Shown one piece after another: positions 51,985 to 60,615 of a stretch of 64,000 bases of DNA. A model generated the notes under the pieces. That model was given only the letters and a program-made list of their open reading frames with translations. It made no database searches and had not been told where the DNA came from. Position 1 is the stretch's first letter, and every line of letters begins with the position of its first letter. The DNA lies in assembly GCF_019192965.1 (NCBI RefSeq), contig NZ_JAHTKU010000019.1, positions 178,047 to 242,046 of the forward strand. The letters run 5' to 3'. Origin of the DNA: Nocardioides daeguensis. GTDB taxonomy: Bacteria; Actinomycetota; Actinomycetes; Propionibacteriales; Nocardioidaceae. The translations under genes and the position numbers were made by a program.

Positions 51985-54900
51985 TCAGCTGGTTTCGGAC
52001 CGCGGGGGCGTGAGGTCGATGCGCAGCCAGTCGACGTCCCCGCCGACGTAGCGGACGAGATCGTCCTGACGAGGCTGGCCGATCACCAGCCTGTAGGCAC
52101 CGACAGTCCGGAGCAGACGGCGGTACTGCTGGGCCTCCCGGCTGAGTGGCAGTGCGGGGACGTAGCGCTCGATGACGGCGCCGTCTGGCCGCGTGTAGAT
52201 CCAATAAGGCCTGATGTTAGAGGATCCACCCTCGCTGGCCTGTGCTGCGCGAAAGAGCGACTCCCAGGGATCGGTTCCGGTGTCGATGAGGGCGGCATCG
52301 CCGTGCTCAGCTGCCACGTTCTTACGAACCGCGTGGCCCTTGTAGCGGTGGACGCGCCCCTCCCGTTGCTCGAGGTCGACGGGGTTGCCGGGGAGGTTCC
52401 AGTGCACGATCGCGTGGCTGTAGGTGTGGAAGTCCAGTCCCTCTTGGCCCACGGACGTCGACGCCAACACGAACGGTCGGAACGGGGAGTTGTAGGCCGT
52501 CCTGATCGTGCTCTCGCGCATGGCGGCCTTGTCGTCGGATTGCGCGCGTCCATACCGAGCTGCGAAGTGGCTGCTCATGCGGTGTTCGTTGAGCGTGATC
52601 TCCGAATCGGCGACTTCAACCTGCTCGACGGTGTTGGTGGCGGCCCGCGTCGACAACGCCTCAGTGATGGTCTCGGCCAGGGTTTCCGCACGCTGCAGGT
52701 GGTCGGCGTCTTGGAGACCTTCGGACTCGACCAGGACATGCACGTATTCGTCGAGGACGGCCTGAAGGCATCCGTCGACGGCGTGTTCGAGGACGGCTCG
52801 CCAGTAGGACTCGTCCTCGCCGGAGCGCAGGAGGGCAACGATCTCCGGCTTGTTGAACAAGGAGCGCAGGCCCTGCCCGATGCGGTAGGCCGCGTCGCGG
52901 ATATCCGGGTTCACGAGGGCGTCGGTGCCTCCTGTGACGCGCGATAGCGCTCTCAGTGCACAGACACCGGGACCGGCGATGGCGATGGCTGTGAGGACGT
53001 CGGCAAGGTCGTCGGGGCGGGGGCCGAGGCTGAGTTCCTTTACTCCGTCGGCTGCCCGGAGGTGGCTGCCGAGGCGCGACTCCTGGTCCTGCTCGTCGTG
53101 GCCGTCCCAACTGCGCATCCGCGACAGGAAGGGCGTGTTCTCGCCCGCAGCGATCCTGCGATCCATCAGGAACGGCGCCGCCCAGTACCAGCGCTGGTCC
53201 GGCGTCCCGACCCGCGGCGACCCTTCGGTGAGGCGAGTGAGTGCTTCACGAACGCGGTCCCGTACGGAGTCGAAGAGCGCTTCGCGCGAGAGCGGCAGAG
53301 CCGCACCGGTGGATCGGGCGATCTCGAGAGGGTCGCCGAGGCGGGCGAGAACAAGGCCTGGGTAGAGCAATGCCAACGCTGGCATGCCAGCCGGCCGGTC
53401 GCCGCTCATGCGGAACTGAAGTGGGGGAGTGATCGGGCGGTCGTCGTACCTGCGATCGGTGTAGCCGGCGGCCTGGATGGCGCGCCGCTCCGCGTCGTAG
53501 CTGAGCATGACTGCAACTGCCTTTGGCACGACGGCCCAGGCAGAGAAGATCAGGCGTTTGGTGAAGTCCTTCAACAGCGGGTCGGCGTACGCCCCTGCAG
53601 TGTCGTAGTACGGCAGGGAAGGAGGAAGCCAGGCGAGCTTCCATGCACCGCGGTCAAGCACGTCCTCGGTGAGACCCCGCAACTTCGCGTTGCCCGGATC
53701 CACCCGCTGGTAGCGGCGGACTTCGTCCCAGTCGAGCATTCCGCGTCCACTGCGAAGGGTGGCAAGGAGTGTCGGGTCGTGGCGCTCTGCGGCAGCCTGA
53801 AACTTGGTGCGAACCTGGTAGCTGCCCCGGTCCATCAAGTTCAGCGGGTACGGCGTGGATCGCCAATACTCGAAAACGTCGTGGCGGTCGATCTGCCGAG
53901 CGACATCGTCGAATGTTCGCCACGAACGCAAGTCTTCGGCATCGAGTTTGGCGCCGGGAAGCGGTCGCTCAACAAGCATGCCGTCGCGATCGGGCGTGGA
54001 GGCGAGCCGCTCGGTTCTGCTCATCACCCGGCGCAATTCGCGCTCGACACGATCGCGAGCTTCTCGGGCGCGGGCATGGTCCCCGCCGCTGAGCAGGGTT
54101 TCGCGCATCGTGCGCAGTTCGCGCTCCACCACGTGGGCGCGCTCGTCGCCGGCTAGGAAGCGGACGGTCCGGGTGAAGTCCCGGTAGTGGTCGTCGCCCT
54201 CGGGCTCGTCGGGCAGCGTGTACATCTTGTACGGCGTGGCCGAGAGGAGCAGAACCTTGGCGTCGGGATGGTCGAAGATGGCCTTCGCCAGCTGCGCCCC
54301 GTCGTCGTCGGCGTCGAGCAGGTCTTTGAAGCGCTGGAACTCGTCGAGGATGACGAGGTCTGGCTCCAGGTGATCCACGGCTGCCTTTGCGAGCAGGTGG
54401 CGCAGCATTCCGATGAGGCGGTTCCGGCGCCAGGAGAGGTCGGAGCTCGGCTTCCCGCGCAGGTAGGTGAACTCGGCCGCGCAGTCGTCGAGCTCGTCCT
54501 CCAGCTTGCCGCCGTCCGGACCGGTCGTCTCGTCGATCGCATCGGCGAAGGATTCGCACAACTCGGCATCGATGGAGGATCGGTCGAACCAGCCGAGCTC
54601 GCGCTCGAAGTTCTCGCGGGACTTGCCGCCTTGGAAGAACTTGATCCAGCGGGATCGGCCGGTGATCTCCTCGCCCCAGATCTCAGCGAACATCCAGTAC
54701 AGGAGCACGCGCTCGGGAGCGGCACCGCCGGAGTGACCGACTTGGAACGACGTGCCCGGCGTGAACGAGACGAAGTTGATTCGCTGGTCCCGAAGGTTGC
54801 GAATCACCTTGGGTAGCAGCGTCAGGCGATCCGCATGCTTGACCTCGGCGCCCCCAACAACGTTGAGCCGGCTGAGGTTCTGCCGCGCAATCTGGCTGTT

Positions 54901-55137
54901 GGAGCAGATATAGACGACATCGATGCGCTTGTCGGTCTCCCAGAGGTGCTCGACGGTCTTGGCGATGAGGCCCTTGGCGACCATGGTCTTGCCCAGCCCG
55001 ACCTCGTCGGCGACGAGGAACTTCTTCACGGCGTCGTCGGCCAACCAGAGCCGGTCGAAGGCGTGCTCGACCGTGTCGCGCTGGAAGTCCTTCAGCGTCG
55101 CAAGAGTGCGCTCGGTGCGCTCAGAGATCTCGCTCAT
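51985..55137 (-). CDS. DEAH-type SF2 helicase of a putative three-gene defence cassette
   Basis: 1050 residues from ATG 55137 (ATGA overlap with the PLD-like gene). Motifs: 'VADEVGLGKTMVAKGL' (about 43-58), 'LVILDEFQRFKDLL' (about 262, DEFQ box), 'LLLSATPYKMYTLP' (about 293), C-terminal 'STSVGQEGLDFHTYSHAIVH' (about 887) and 'DLEQREGRVHRYKGHAV' (about 915). An insertion of about 500 residues separates the two helicase lobes. The plan resembles DrmD but the sequence is clearly different. It is third in the operon with the DUF6361 and PLD-like genes. A role in recognising or unwinding phage DNA is inference. Confidence 0.82.
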   Translation of the reverse strand: MSEISERTERTLATLKDFQRDTVEHAFDRLWLADDAVKKFLVADEVGLGKTMVAKGLIAKTVEHLWETDKRIDVVYICSNSQIARQNLSRLNVVGGAEVKHADRLTLLPKVIRNLRDQRINFVSFTPGTSFQVGHSGGAAPERVLLYWMFAEIWGEEITGRSRWIKFFQGGKSRENFERELGWFDRSSIDAELCESFADAIDETTGPDGGKLEDELDDCAAEFTYLRGKPSSDLSWRRNRLIGMLRHLLAKAAVDHLEPDLVILDEFQRFKDLLDADDDGAQLAKAIFDHPDAKVLLLSATPYKMYTLPDEPEGDDHYRDFTRTVRFLAGDERAHVVERELRTMRETLLSGGDHARAREARDRVERELRRVMSRTERLASTPDRDGMLVERPLPGAKLDAEDLRSWRTFDDVARQIDRHDVFEYWRSTPYPLNLMDRGSYQVRTKFQAAAERHDPTLLATLRSGRGMLDWDEVRRYQRVDPGNAKLRGLTEDVLDRGAWKLAWLPPSLPYYDTAGAYADPLLKDFTKRLIFSAWAVVPKAVAVMLSYDAERRAIQAAGYTDRRYDDRPITPPLQFRMSGDRPAGMPALALLYPGLVLARLGDPLEIARSTGAALPLSREALFDSVRDRVREALTRLTEGSPRVGTPDQRWYWAAPFLMDRRIAAGENTPFLSRMRSWDGHDEQDQESRLGSHLRAADGVKELSLGPRPDDLADVLTAIAIAGPGVCALRALSRVTGGTDALVNPDIRDAAYRIGQGLRSLFNKPEIVALLRSGEDESYWRAVLEHAVDGCLQAVLDEYVHVLVESEGLQDADHLQRAETLAETITEALSTRAATNTVEQVEVADSEITLNEHRMSSHFAARYGRAQSDDKAAMRESTIRTAYNSPFRPFVLASTSVGQEGLDFHTYSHAIVHWNLPGNPVDLEQREGRVHRYKGHAVRKNVAAEHGDAALIDTGTDPWESLFRAAQASEGGSSNIRPYWIYTRPDGAVIERYVPALPLSREAQQYRRLLRTVGAYRLVIGQPRQDDLVRYVGGDVDWLRIDLTPPRSETS

Positions 55138-56966
55138 GCGCGGTGCTCCTGATGTACCTGCCAGACGACATCCCACAGTTCCTCGAACCCGTCGGGGACG
55201 AGTTCGTCGCCATTCGGCAGCGCTCGAAGGTCCTCGATCAGACTCGCAACTCGTGCGAGTGCGTCCTCGTCCCGACCTGTCGCTCGAACGAGAGGTTCAA
55301 ATAGAGCGACATCCGCGCTCGTCAGCGCAGGCCGGTCGGCCCCGTGGAACCTCTCGCCGTCGACCCCTGCCAGTTGGGCGAACAACGCGTCGTAGCTCGG
55401 GTCGCCGAGCAGGAAGACCAGGTACCTGAGCACGTCCTCCTTGCTCCTCAAGATCGAGAAGACGGCGTCCTGGCGGCGGCCGTCGACCGCGCCAACCAGC
55501 GATGGCTTGATCACGCAGGAACGGGTCACACGCGCCGCGCCCTCGCCGAGCGTCGTCTCGACGGCGATGAAGGGAGTGACGTTGATCGGCGCGATGGTCC
55601 AGCTCAAGGTCTGGGCGAGCGGTTGTGCTTGGGTGTCGGCGGGCAACGAGGCAGGCCACACGCGACTCTCGCCAGGCGCACTGGCAGGCAGGTCGAGGGT
55701 GAGTGTGACCGTGACTCGATCCTCGTCCACCTCGCCCACATGAAGTGTGGGCTCGCTGGCCGCGAGCTGCTGGTGGAAGTGCTCGAGCTCGTAGGACGTG
55801 GCGATCGAGGGATCGGCTACGCCTTCGGCGTCAGTGACGCTGTACTCCTCCAGGATCCGTGTGAGGCCTGGCGCTTCGGTGGTGCCGTCCAGAACCTTCG
55901 CGACCCCGCATGCCGAGGTCGGGCCACGCAGAACCGCATCGAACTCGACGTTGGTGCCCCACGTCGGGCTCGTCAGGTTGGCGCTTCCGGTGACCACCGT
56001 GGATTGCCCACCACGCTCGTCAACGACGAACGTCTTGGCGTGGAGTCCATCGTGGGTCTCCAAGAACCCGTCCGGAGCGACCGTCGACACATCGGCCAAG
56101 TCGTCTTGGGGGTCGACTTCGGCAAGCCGCTGGAGCACGTTCACCGACCAACCCGCAAGCGCACGGGAGCCGACGAGCTCCAGCGCCTCAGCTCGTGAGA
56201 CCAAGGTGCGTTCAGTGGCGATGCGCCCGATCGACTCCACCGCGCCTTTCGTCAGGAACGGGCTGATCGCCAGGAGCCGCCTTCCCTCAGCCGGGAACGG
56301 CCAGATCCGCTCAGCACTGATTCCGATCGGGATCAGTGCGCCGCCGGTGAAGGGCGATGGCGCCGCGAGACGTGCGCGAGCCAGCGAGCCGGCGAGATCG
56401 GCAATCTCGGCGGTTCGCCGTGCGTCGAGCGGTCGCACCGCGAGCGCGGGCAGTTGGGCGACGAACGCTCCTGCAGGGGCCGCCTCGATCGCGCCGTCCT
56501 CATCCTCGTCAAGGACGAGCGCGGTGTCCCAGGAGCGGTCCAGCGTCAGATTCCGGCTAAGGATCACGACTCGATGCAGTCGCTCGCCTTCGGCGTTCTC
56601 GAACCGGATCGCCCAGATCTTCGGATGAAAGATCGCGCCTTCGTTGGGCGGCATCACTTCCAGCACGCTGTCTTCGACGAAGGTGAGGATGCTGCGGTAG
56701 TTGCCGGGCACATGGATCCCGCCGGCCTGGCAAAAGACGGTCGTGTGGTCGGCATGGCGCCGCACAGCTTCGAGCAACCGGATCGGATCCACTGCGCCGA
56801 TGTCATCTGCGTTGCCCTGATCGAACAGTGCGAACGACAAGGGTGCGAGAAGCAGTGCCGTGAGGTTCAGGGAGTACGTCGTACCGACGGCCACGTCGAC
56901 GCGGTATCCCGCGGGCGGGCGGAGCGCGTCTGTCAGCATGACGCGCGTCTCGGGAGTAAGCGTCAC
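55134..56966 (-). CDS. PLD-like phosphodiesterase of the cassette
   Basis: 610 residues. Two PLD repeats: a degenerate first one ('IFHPKIWAIRF' near 113, then 'ILSRNLT') and a full second one ('HAKTFVVDERGGQ' near 307, HxKxxxxDE, then 'TGSANLTSPTWGTNVEF'). The last 260 residues are beta-rich and then helical, of unknown type. ATGA overlaps on both sides place it between DUF6361 and the helicase. It is a likely nuclease acting with the helicase, in the way DrmC or type III restriction nucleases do; this is inference. Confidence 0.78.
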   Translation of the reverse strand: MTLTPETRVMLTDALRPPAGYRVDVAVGTTYSLNLTALLLAPLSFALFDQGNADDIGAVDPIRLLEAVRRHADHTTVFCQAGGIHVPGNYRSILTFVEDSVLEVMPPNEGAIFHPKIWAIRFENAEGERLHRVVILSRNLTLDRSWDTALVLDEDEDGAIEAAPAGAFVAQLPALAVRPLDARRTAEIADLAGSLARARLAAPSPFTGGALIPIGISAERIWPFPAEGRRLLAISPFLTKGAVESIGRIATERTLVSRAEALELVGSRALAGWSVNVLQRLAEVDPQDDLADVSTVAPDGFLETHDGLHAKTFVVDERGGQSTVVTGSANLTSPTWGTNVEFDAVLRGPTSACGVAKVLDGTTEAPGLTRILEEYSVTDAEGVADPSIATSYELEHFHQQLAASEPTLHVGEVDEDRVTVTLTLDLPASAPGESRVWPASLPADTQAQPLAQTLSWTIAPINVTPFIAVETTLGEGAARVTRSCVIKPSLVGAVDGRRQDAVFSILRSKEDVLRYLVFLLGDPSYDALFAQLAGVDGERFHGADRPALTSADVALFEPLVRATGRDEDALARVASLIEDLRALPNGDELVPDGFEELWDVVWQVHQEHRA

Positions 56967-58159
56967 GACGCCGCCCGAGCCGCGTAGAGGTCTTCAAGGT
57001 GAGCGCGGGCAATCGGCCAGCGGAAGCTGTGACGACCGGTGCCGCTTTCGCCCGACCAGCGGTCGAGGGCGGACTGGTTCACGAGTCGCGCTCGGCCACC
57101 CTTGATCTGTCGTTCACGGGTGAAGATGAGGTCCGCCGCCGTCCGCGAACTGGCGGGCGAGTCGCCGGCCTCCAGCAGATCGATCCAACGGTTGACGAAC
57201 TGCATGGTGGGCTGGCGCAGCCGGGGGTTCTTCCGCTGGATAGTCGCCCACCAGTCCGCCCGGCTCCAACCCTCAAGGGCTCGAGACGGGATCAGCAACT
57301 CGCGTTCCCACTGGTCCAGCCGATCGACGTATCCCGCGACGAGGCTGTCGTCGCGACGACGTCGAGCGAGCAGCAGGTTGTACATCAGCGCGGCGCCGTG
57401 GATCACGACGCTGAACCGGCGGGCATGGTCCGCGAGGTCGCGCAAGTGTTCTGGAGCCTGATGAAGGTTGTCGATATCCCACACGAAGTTCGGCTCGTTG
57501 CCGGGTGGATTACGGATCAACCACGCGAGCATCGAGCCCTGCGTCGCGGTGACGATCTGGTCCGACAGGTACTGCTCCTCCTCGCCCGTGAGCTGGAAGT
57601 CGACCGCCTTCAACCAGTCGTTCGGAGCGGGCGGAACGTGAGGATCGAGGCCCGAGCCGGGGAGCAACTCGCGCGCCTCGGGGTCATCGGCCTTCACGGT
57701 TCGTGTCGAGAGTTGGCGGTAGTCGTGTTGGCGGCGGAAGTAGCCCTCTGTGGAGAAGTCGCCCTGCCGGATCTGCCAGGAGCCGAGAGCTGCCCAGTAC
57801 ATGCCACTGGGCATGCGCTTGAGGTTGTTCCGAGCGCGGTTGCCGATGACTCCCAGTTCTTCGCCGCCAGCCATGAGGCTGCCGATGAGTCGGTACTCGA
57901 GTGTCCGGAACTCGGCGCTCATTTCCGTGGGGGAGGGCTTGTGCGCCGCTTGCTGCATCAACCAGGGAATGAACATGACGTATCGCAGGCGGGTGTGCAG
58001 CACGGACGTTCCGGGGAAGAGTGAGTCGGCGAGAGCGTCGCGAATGGAGCCGATGCCGAGCTCGTCGACGGTGCCCTCTTCTTTGAAGAGGTCGACGACT
58101 TCCAGCATCTTCCTGCGCTGCTCGCTGTCTGTGTCGAGCCACCCGAACGTTGAAACCAC
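56963..58159 (-). CDS. DUF6361-family protein
   Basis: 398 residues from GTG 58159; the family start 'STFGWLDTDSEQRRKMLEVV' falls exactly here, so the longer frame to 58528 is rejected. Conserved-looking boxes: 'DELGIGSIRDALADSLFPGT' (about 35), 'IGNRARNNLKRMPSGMYWAA' (about 110), 'GSMLAWLI' and the final 'RWPIARAHLEDLY'. The family appears in defence islands; its activity is not known to me. It is the first gene of the helicase/PLD operon, divergent from the small gene at 58259 across a 99-base promoter region. Confidence 0.75.
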   Translation of the reverse strand: MVSTFGWLDTDSEQRRKMLEVVDLFKEEGTVDELGIGSIRDALADSLFPGTSVLHTRLRYVMFIPWLMQQAAHKPSPTEMSAEFRTLEYRLIGSLMAGGEELGVIGNRARNNLKRMPSGMYWAALGSWQIRQGDFSTEGYFRRQHDYRQLSTRTVKADDPEARELLPGSGLDPHVPPAPNDWLKAVDFQLTGEEEQYLSDQIVTATQGSMLAWLIRNPPGNEPNFVWDIDNLHQAPEHLRDLADHARRFSVVIHGAALMYNLLLARRRRDDSLVAGYVDRLDQWERELLIPSRALEGWSRADWWATIQRKNPRLRQPTMQFVNRWIDLLEAGDSPASSRTAADLIFTRERQIKGGRARLVNQSALDRWSGESGTGRHSFRWPIARAHLEDLYAARAAS

Positions 58160-58258
58160 GGTCCGATCATGCCGCGAGCGGCCGACAGAAGTGGGCGCTC
58201 CCGTCGAAAGATTCCGTCTGATACGTCCTTCGGGCGCGGCCGCCGTAGGTTGGCGTCC

Positions 58259-58741
58259 ATGACCACTCACCAGAGCGACTCCGCCGTCCAGCGGGATGCC
58301 GAGCGAGCCATCATCGAGGCCCTGGCCGCCCAACTCGGAGTGGTTCTGGTCGGCGGAGGAGCCTTGTCGCTCAGCGGGGGAGTGCGCATCCAGCTCGACG
58401 CCCGCAGCGAGGACGGAAAGTTCGCGGTGGAGGCCTACGCGCGACAGGGAACGCTGAAGGGCGGGCAGCTGAAGAAGATCGCGCAGGACGTCCTGAAGCT
58501 GGCACTCCTTCGACAGGAGCCGGACCACGCCGACGTGCGACCGATCATCGTCTTCGCAAGTGAGGACGCCCGCTCTTCAATCACGGGCTGGGTCAGGCGG
58601 GCCGCTGATGTCTTCGGTGTCGAAATGCACGTGGTCGACATCGCCCCTGAGCTTCGCGAGGAAATTCTCGCCACCCAGGAAGCGCAGAAGATGGTCAACG
58701 TCGCGCTTCCAACTGCGGCGGACGACCTCACCATCGAGTGA
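58259..58741 (+). CDS. Small protein, possible PD-(D/E)XK nuclease fold
   Basis: 160 residues from ATG 58259. 'VRIQLDARSEDGKFAVEAYA' followed by 'RQGTLKGGQLKKIAQDVLKL' and 'RPIIVFASEDA' has the beta-alpha-beta order of restriction-endonuclease-like folds, with Asp near 53 and Glu near 61 as possible catalytic acids; the usual Lys is replaced (EAY). It may therefore be an inactive or variant member. It is divergently transcribed from the DUF6361 operon and may belong to the same system. The call is tentative. Confidence 0.5.
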   Translation: MTTHQSDSAVQRDAERAIIEALAAQLGVVLVGGGALSLSGGVRIQLDARSEDGKFAVEAYARQGTLKGGQLKKIAQDVLKLALLRQEPDHADVRPIIVFASEDARSSITGWVRRAADVFGVEMHVVDIAPELREEILATQEAQKMVNVALPTAADDLTIE

Positions 58742-58808
58742 GCGCAGAGCGGATTCTCGTAGCTCGAATCCGCCGGATCTGTCGGCCCTGCCCCATAGCG
58801 TTGCATTC

Positions 58809-59950
58809 ATGACAACCGGTAGGGCGCCCGAGCGACACGGACTCGAGAACTATCGCTCTCGAGTCCGAGGCAGCCTGCTGGGCGGGGCAATCGGGGACGC
58901 CCTCGGAGGCCCGGTCGAGTTCTGGAGCCTCGATCGGATTCGTGCCGAGTGCGGACGGGACGGGGTCAAGGAGTACCTCTCGGAGAGCGTCGACGGCGCC
59001 CGCATCTACGGCCGCATCACCGACGACACCCAGATGACGCTGTTCACCGTCGACGGCATGATTCGTGCCTCGGTCCGGCAGGACCGTGGTCTCGGGTTCA
59101 CGGTTGGGGTGCTGCATCCCGCCTACGACCGGTGGCTCGACACGCAGCTCCAGGACGGCCCCGACGGCGAGCGGGACGGCTGGCTGATCAACGAACGCTG
59201 GCTCTACTCCCGAAGGGCTCCGGGCAACACGTGCCTCTCTGCACTCGAGGTTCCGCGGGGCGGTCGTCGCAAGCTGGAGCAGTTCGGCACGGAAGCGACA
59301 ACACGTCCAAGGGGTGCGGCGGGGTTATGCGCAGTGCTCCGTTTGGTCTCGTGCCCCCGTGGGTGTGGCCGCTGGAATGGCAGTTTGGCGCGGCGGCGGA
59401 GGCCGCCGGCTACACCCACGGCCACCCCACAGGACAGCTGGCATCAGGAGCGCTGGCGGTGCTCATTGGCTCGCTCATGCGCGGAAGCGATCTGGATCGG
59501 GCGATCGATGAAGCGATGACCCAGCTGCGGGCTCGTCACGGCCACGCGGAGGTCTATCAAGCGATCACGCAAGCGATCGAGACTGCCCGCCGCGGCCCGA
59601 GCCCTGAACACATCGAGTCGCTCGGGGGAGGCTGGGTCGCCGAGGAGGCTCTAGCCATGGCGATCTATGCCTCGCTCGTCTACCCAGAACCCAGCCAGGT
59701 GGTCGATGCCCTGGCCCTGTCCGTCACGCACTCGGGAGACAGCGACTCGACAGGCGCGATCTGCGGCAACATCCTCGGAGCACTTCACGGCGAGACGGCG
59801 TTGCCGCCCCAGCTCGCTTTCGAGGTCGAGGGCCGCGACACGATCCTCACCCTGGCCGATGACTTCGTCTTCGAGTTCACATCCGGCGATCGCCTCCATG
59901 GCGACTACGGGCCATTCACCAGATGGACGGACCGGTACCCGGGATGGTGA
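58809..59950 (+). pseudogene. ADP-ribosylglycohydrolase gene with a frameshift
   Basis: From ATG 58809 the frame gives 'GSLLGGAIGDALGGPVEFW' and 'ITDDTQMTLFTVDGMI' (DDT metal ligands). After 'EQFGTEA' near 59300 the family reading continues in another frame with 'NTSKGCGGVMRSAPFGL' and 'SGDSDSTGAICGNILGALHG' to 59950. One missing base around 59303 restores a full-length enzyme of about 380 residues. Intact members remove ADP-ribose from proteins or nucleic acids. Either a broken gene or an assembly error. No ADP-ribosyltransferase gene was found nearby. Confidence 0.78.
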
Positions 59951-60139
59951 GCGGATCGGAACCGATGCTCCGCGGTGGGGATTCGACCCGGTACCACCTA
60001 CTGTCCAGAAACGGTCGGATCCTCTCGGCACCACTCGGGTATCGTGAGGTCTGGAAGCGAGGGCGAATCCCTCACCACACCGAGCGAATCGGTAGCTTCC
60101 GACCCGAGACCGATGTAGTCGCGAAGCCTCTGAGTTAGT

Positions 60140-60174
60140 CCAGAGGTCGCAGGTTCAAATCCTGCCCCCGCTAC
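60140..60174 (+). other. att site: 3' fragment of a tRNA gene (probably fMet)
   Basis: The sequence has a perfect T-arm, GCAGG-TTCAAAT-CCTGC (60149-60165), followed by acceptor strand CCCCGCTA and preceded by CCAGAGGTC. From memory this matches the 3' half of actinobacterial initiator tRNA. No matching 5' half with GCGGGG occurs at the right distance upstream, so it is a fragment, not a tRNA gene. Tyrosine-recombinase elements leave such copies at one end. An excisionase/integrase pair begins 175 bases to the right. Confidence 0.62.
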
Positions 60175-60177
60175 GAA

Positions 60178-60214
60178 GAAAGTCCAGGTCAGCCCATGGT
60201 TGACCTGGACTTTC
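60178..60214. terminator. Strong hairpin after the tRNA fragment
   Basis: Perfect 14-base inverted repeat, GAAAGTCCAGGTCA and TGACCTGGACTTTC, around a 9-base loop (60192-60200), three bases after the tRNA fragment. The right arm ends in CTTTCGCTTT. It is likely the original tRNA terminator carried with the attachment site, or a recombinase arm site. Confidence 0.6.
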
Positions 60215-60348
60215 GCTTTGGGGGCGAGATGCGATCCCATCGTTTACCCATCACATTGACAGGTGCGCAGCGCGTCCCAGTCGGACGCCGGCGCCGTTGG
60301 TTCCGGTCGCTTCGGGCTCGCTCGGCAGCGGTCGCACACCTACTGGGC

Positions 60349-60615
60349 ATGAGTACGACGAAGCTGGGGCTGGAGCCCCTCATCGGGGTCGAGGAACTCG
60401 CTGAGTACCTCGGTGTCCCCGTGCAGACCATCTACGACTGGCGGCTGTCCGGCCGGGCGCCGCGAGCCTTCAAGCTCGGCAAGCACCTGCGGTTCGCCGT
60501 CAGCGACGTGCAGGCCTGGCTCGATGATCAACATGAACCTGTTCATGATCGTCATGGTGATCGTGATCGTGCTGATCATCGTCGTGGTCATCGTGATGGT
60601 GGTCGTCATGAGTAG
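60349..60615 (+). CDS. xis: Excisionase-like helix-turn-helix protein
   Basis: 88 residues from ATG 60349. A MerR/excisionase-type domain (about 8-58) contains 'LIGVEELAEYLGVPVQTIYD', 'WRLSGRAPRAFKLGKHLRF' and 'DVQAWLDD'. The last 30 residues are a repetitive His/Asp/Arg tail ('HDRHGDRDRADHRRGHRDGG') encoded by a low-complexity tract. It overlaps the integrase start by 8 bases. It likely steers recombination toward excision. Confidence 0.78.
   Translation: MSTTKLGLEPLIGVEELAEYLGVPVQTIYDWRLSGRAPRAFKLGKHLRFAVSDVQAWLDDQHEPVHDRHGDRDRADHRRGHRDGGRHE
60524..60612. repeat. Low-complexity GATCGTG/CATGATC tract at the xis-int junction
   Basis: About 90 bases built from variants of GTGATC, GATCGTG and GTCATC, opening with a perfect dyad CATGAAC-CT-GTTCATG (60532-60547). 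In the xis frame it encodes a His/Asp/Arg tail. In the integrase frame it reads as an unbroken Met/Val/Ile run of about 28 residues from ATG 60524. Confidence 0.6.

Larger units (their letters stand above)
1..60174. mobile_element. Integrative conjugative element (left end outside window)
   Basis: Conjugation proteins, a MobF relaxase, a ParB-like protein, a prim-pol and a Tad locus form an almost continuous block, followed by a defence island and a tRNA 3' fragment at 60140-60174. This is the normal make-up of an actinobacterial ICE. The left boundary, and probably the integrase and the VirB4/VirD4 ATPases of this element, are not visible. The right boundary is an inference from the tRNA fragment. 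The defence island from 32.4 to 59.9 kb could instead be a separate accretion at the same site. Confidence 0.6.

Noticed and set aside
60000..60174. Complete tRNA gene
   Set aside because: A 5' acceptor strand pairing with CCCCGC is missing at 70-90 bases upstream; TCGGTAGCT at about 60089 is too far from the T-arm to be the D-arm.
59998..60240. 80-residue minus-strand ORF containing AGAGFEPATSGL
   Set aside because: This peptide is the well-known antisense translation of a tRNA T-arm region; it lies over the att fragment and hairpin and is not a gene.
60524..60612. Possible CRISPR array
   Set aside because: The repeats are 6-7 bases, contiguous and coding; there are no spacers of constant length and no cas genes in the window.
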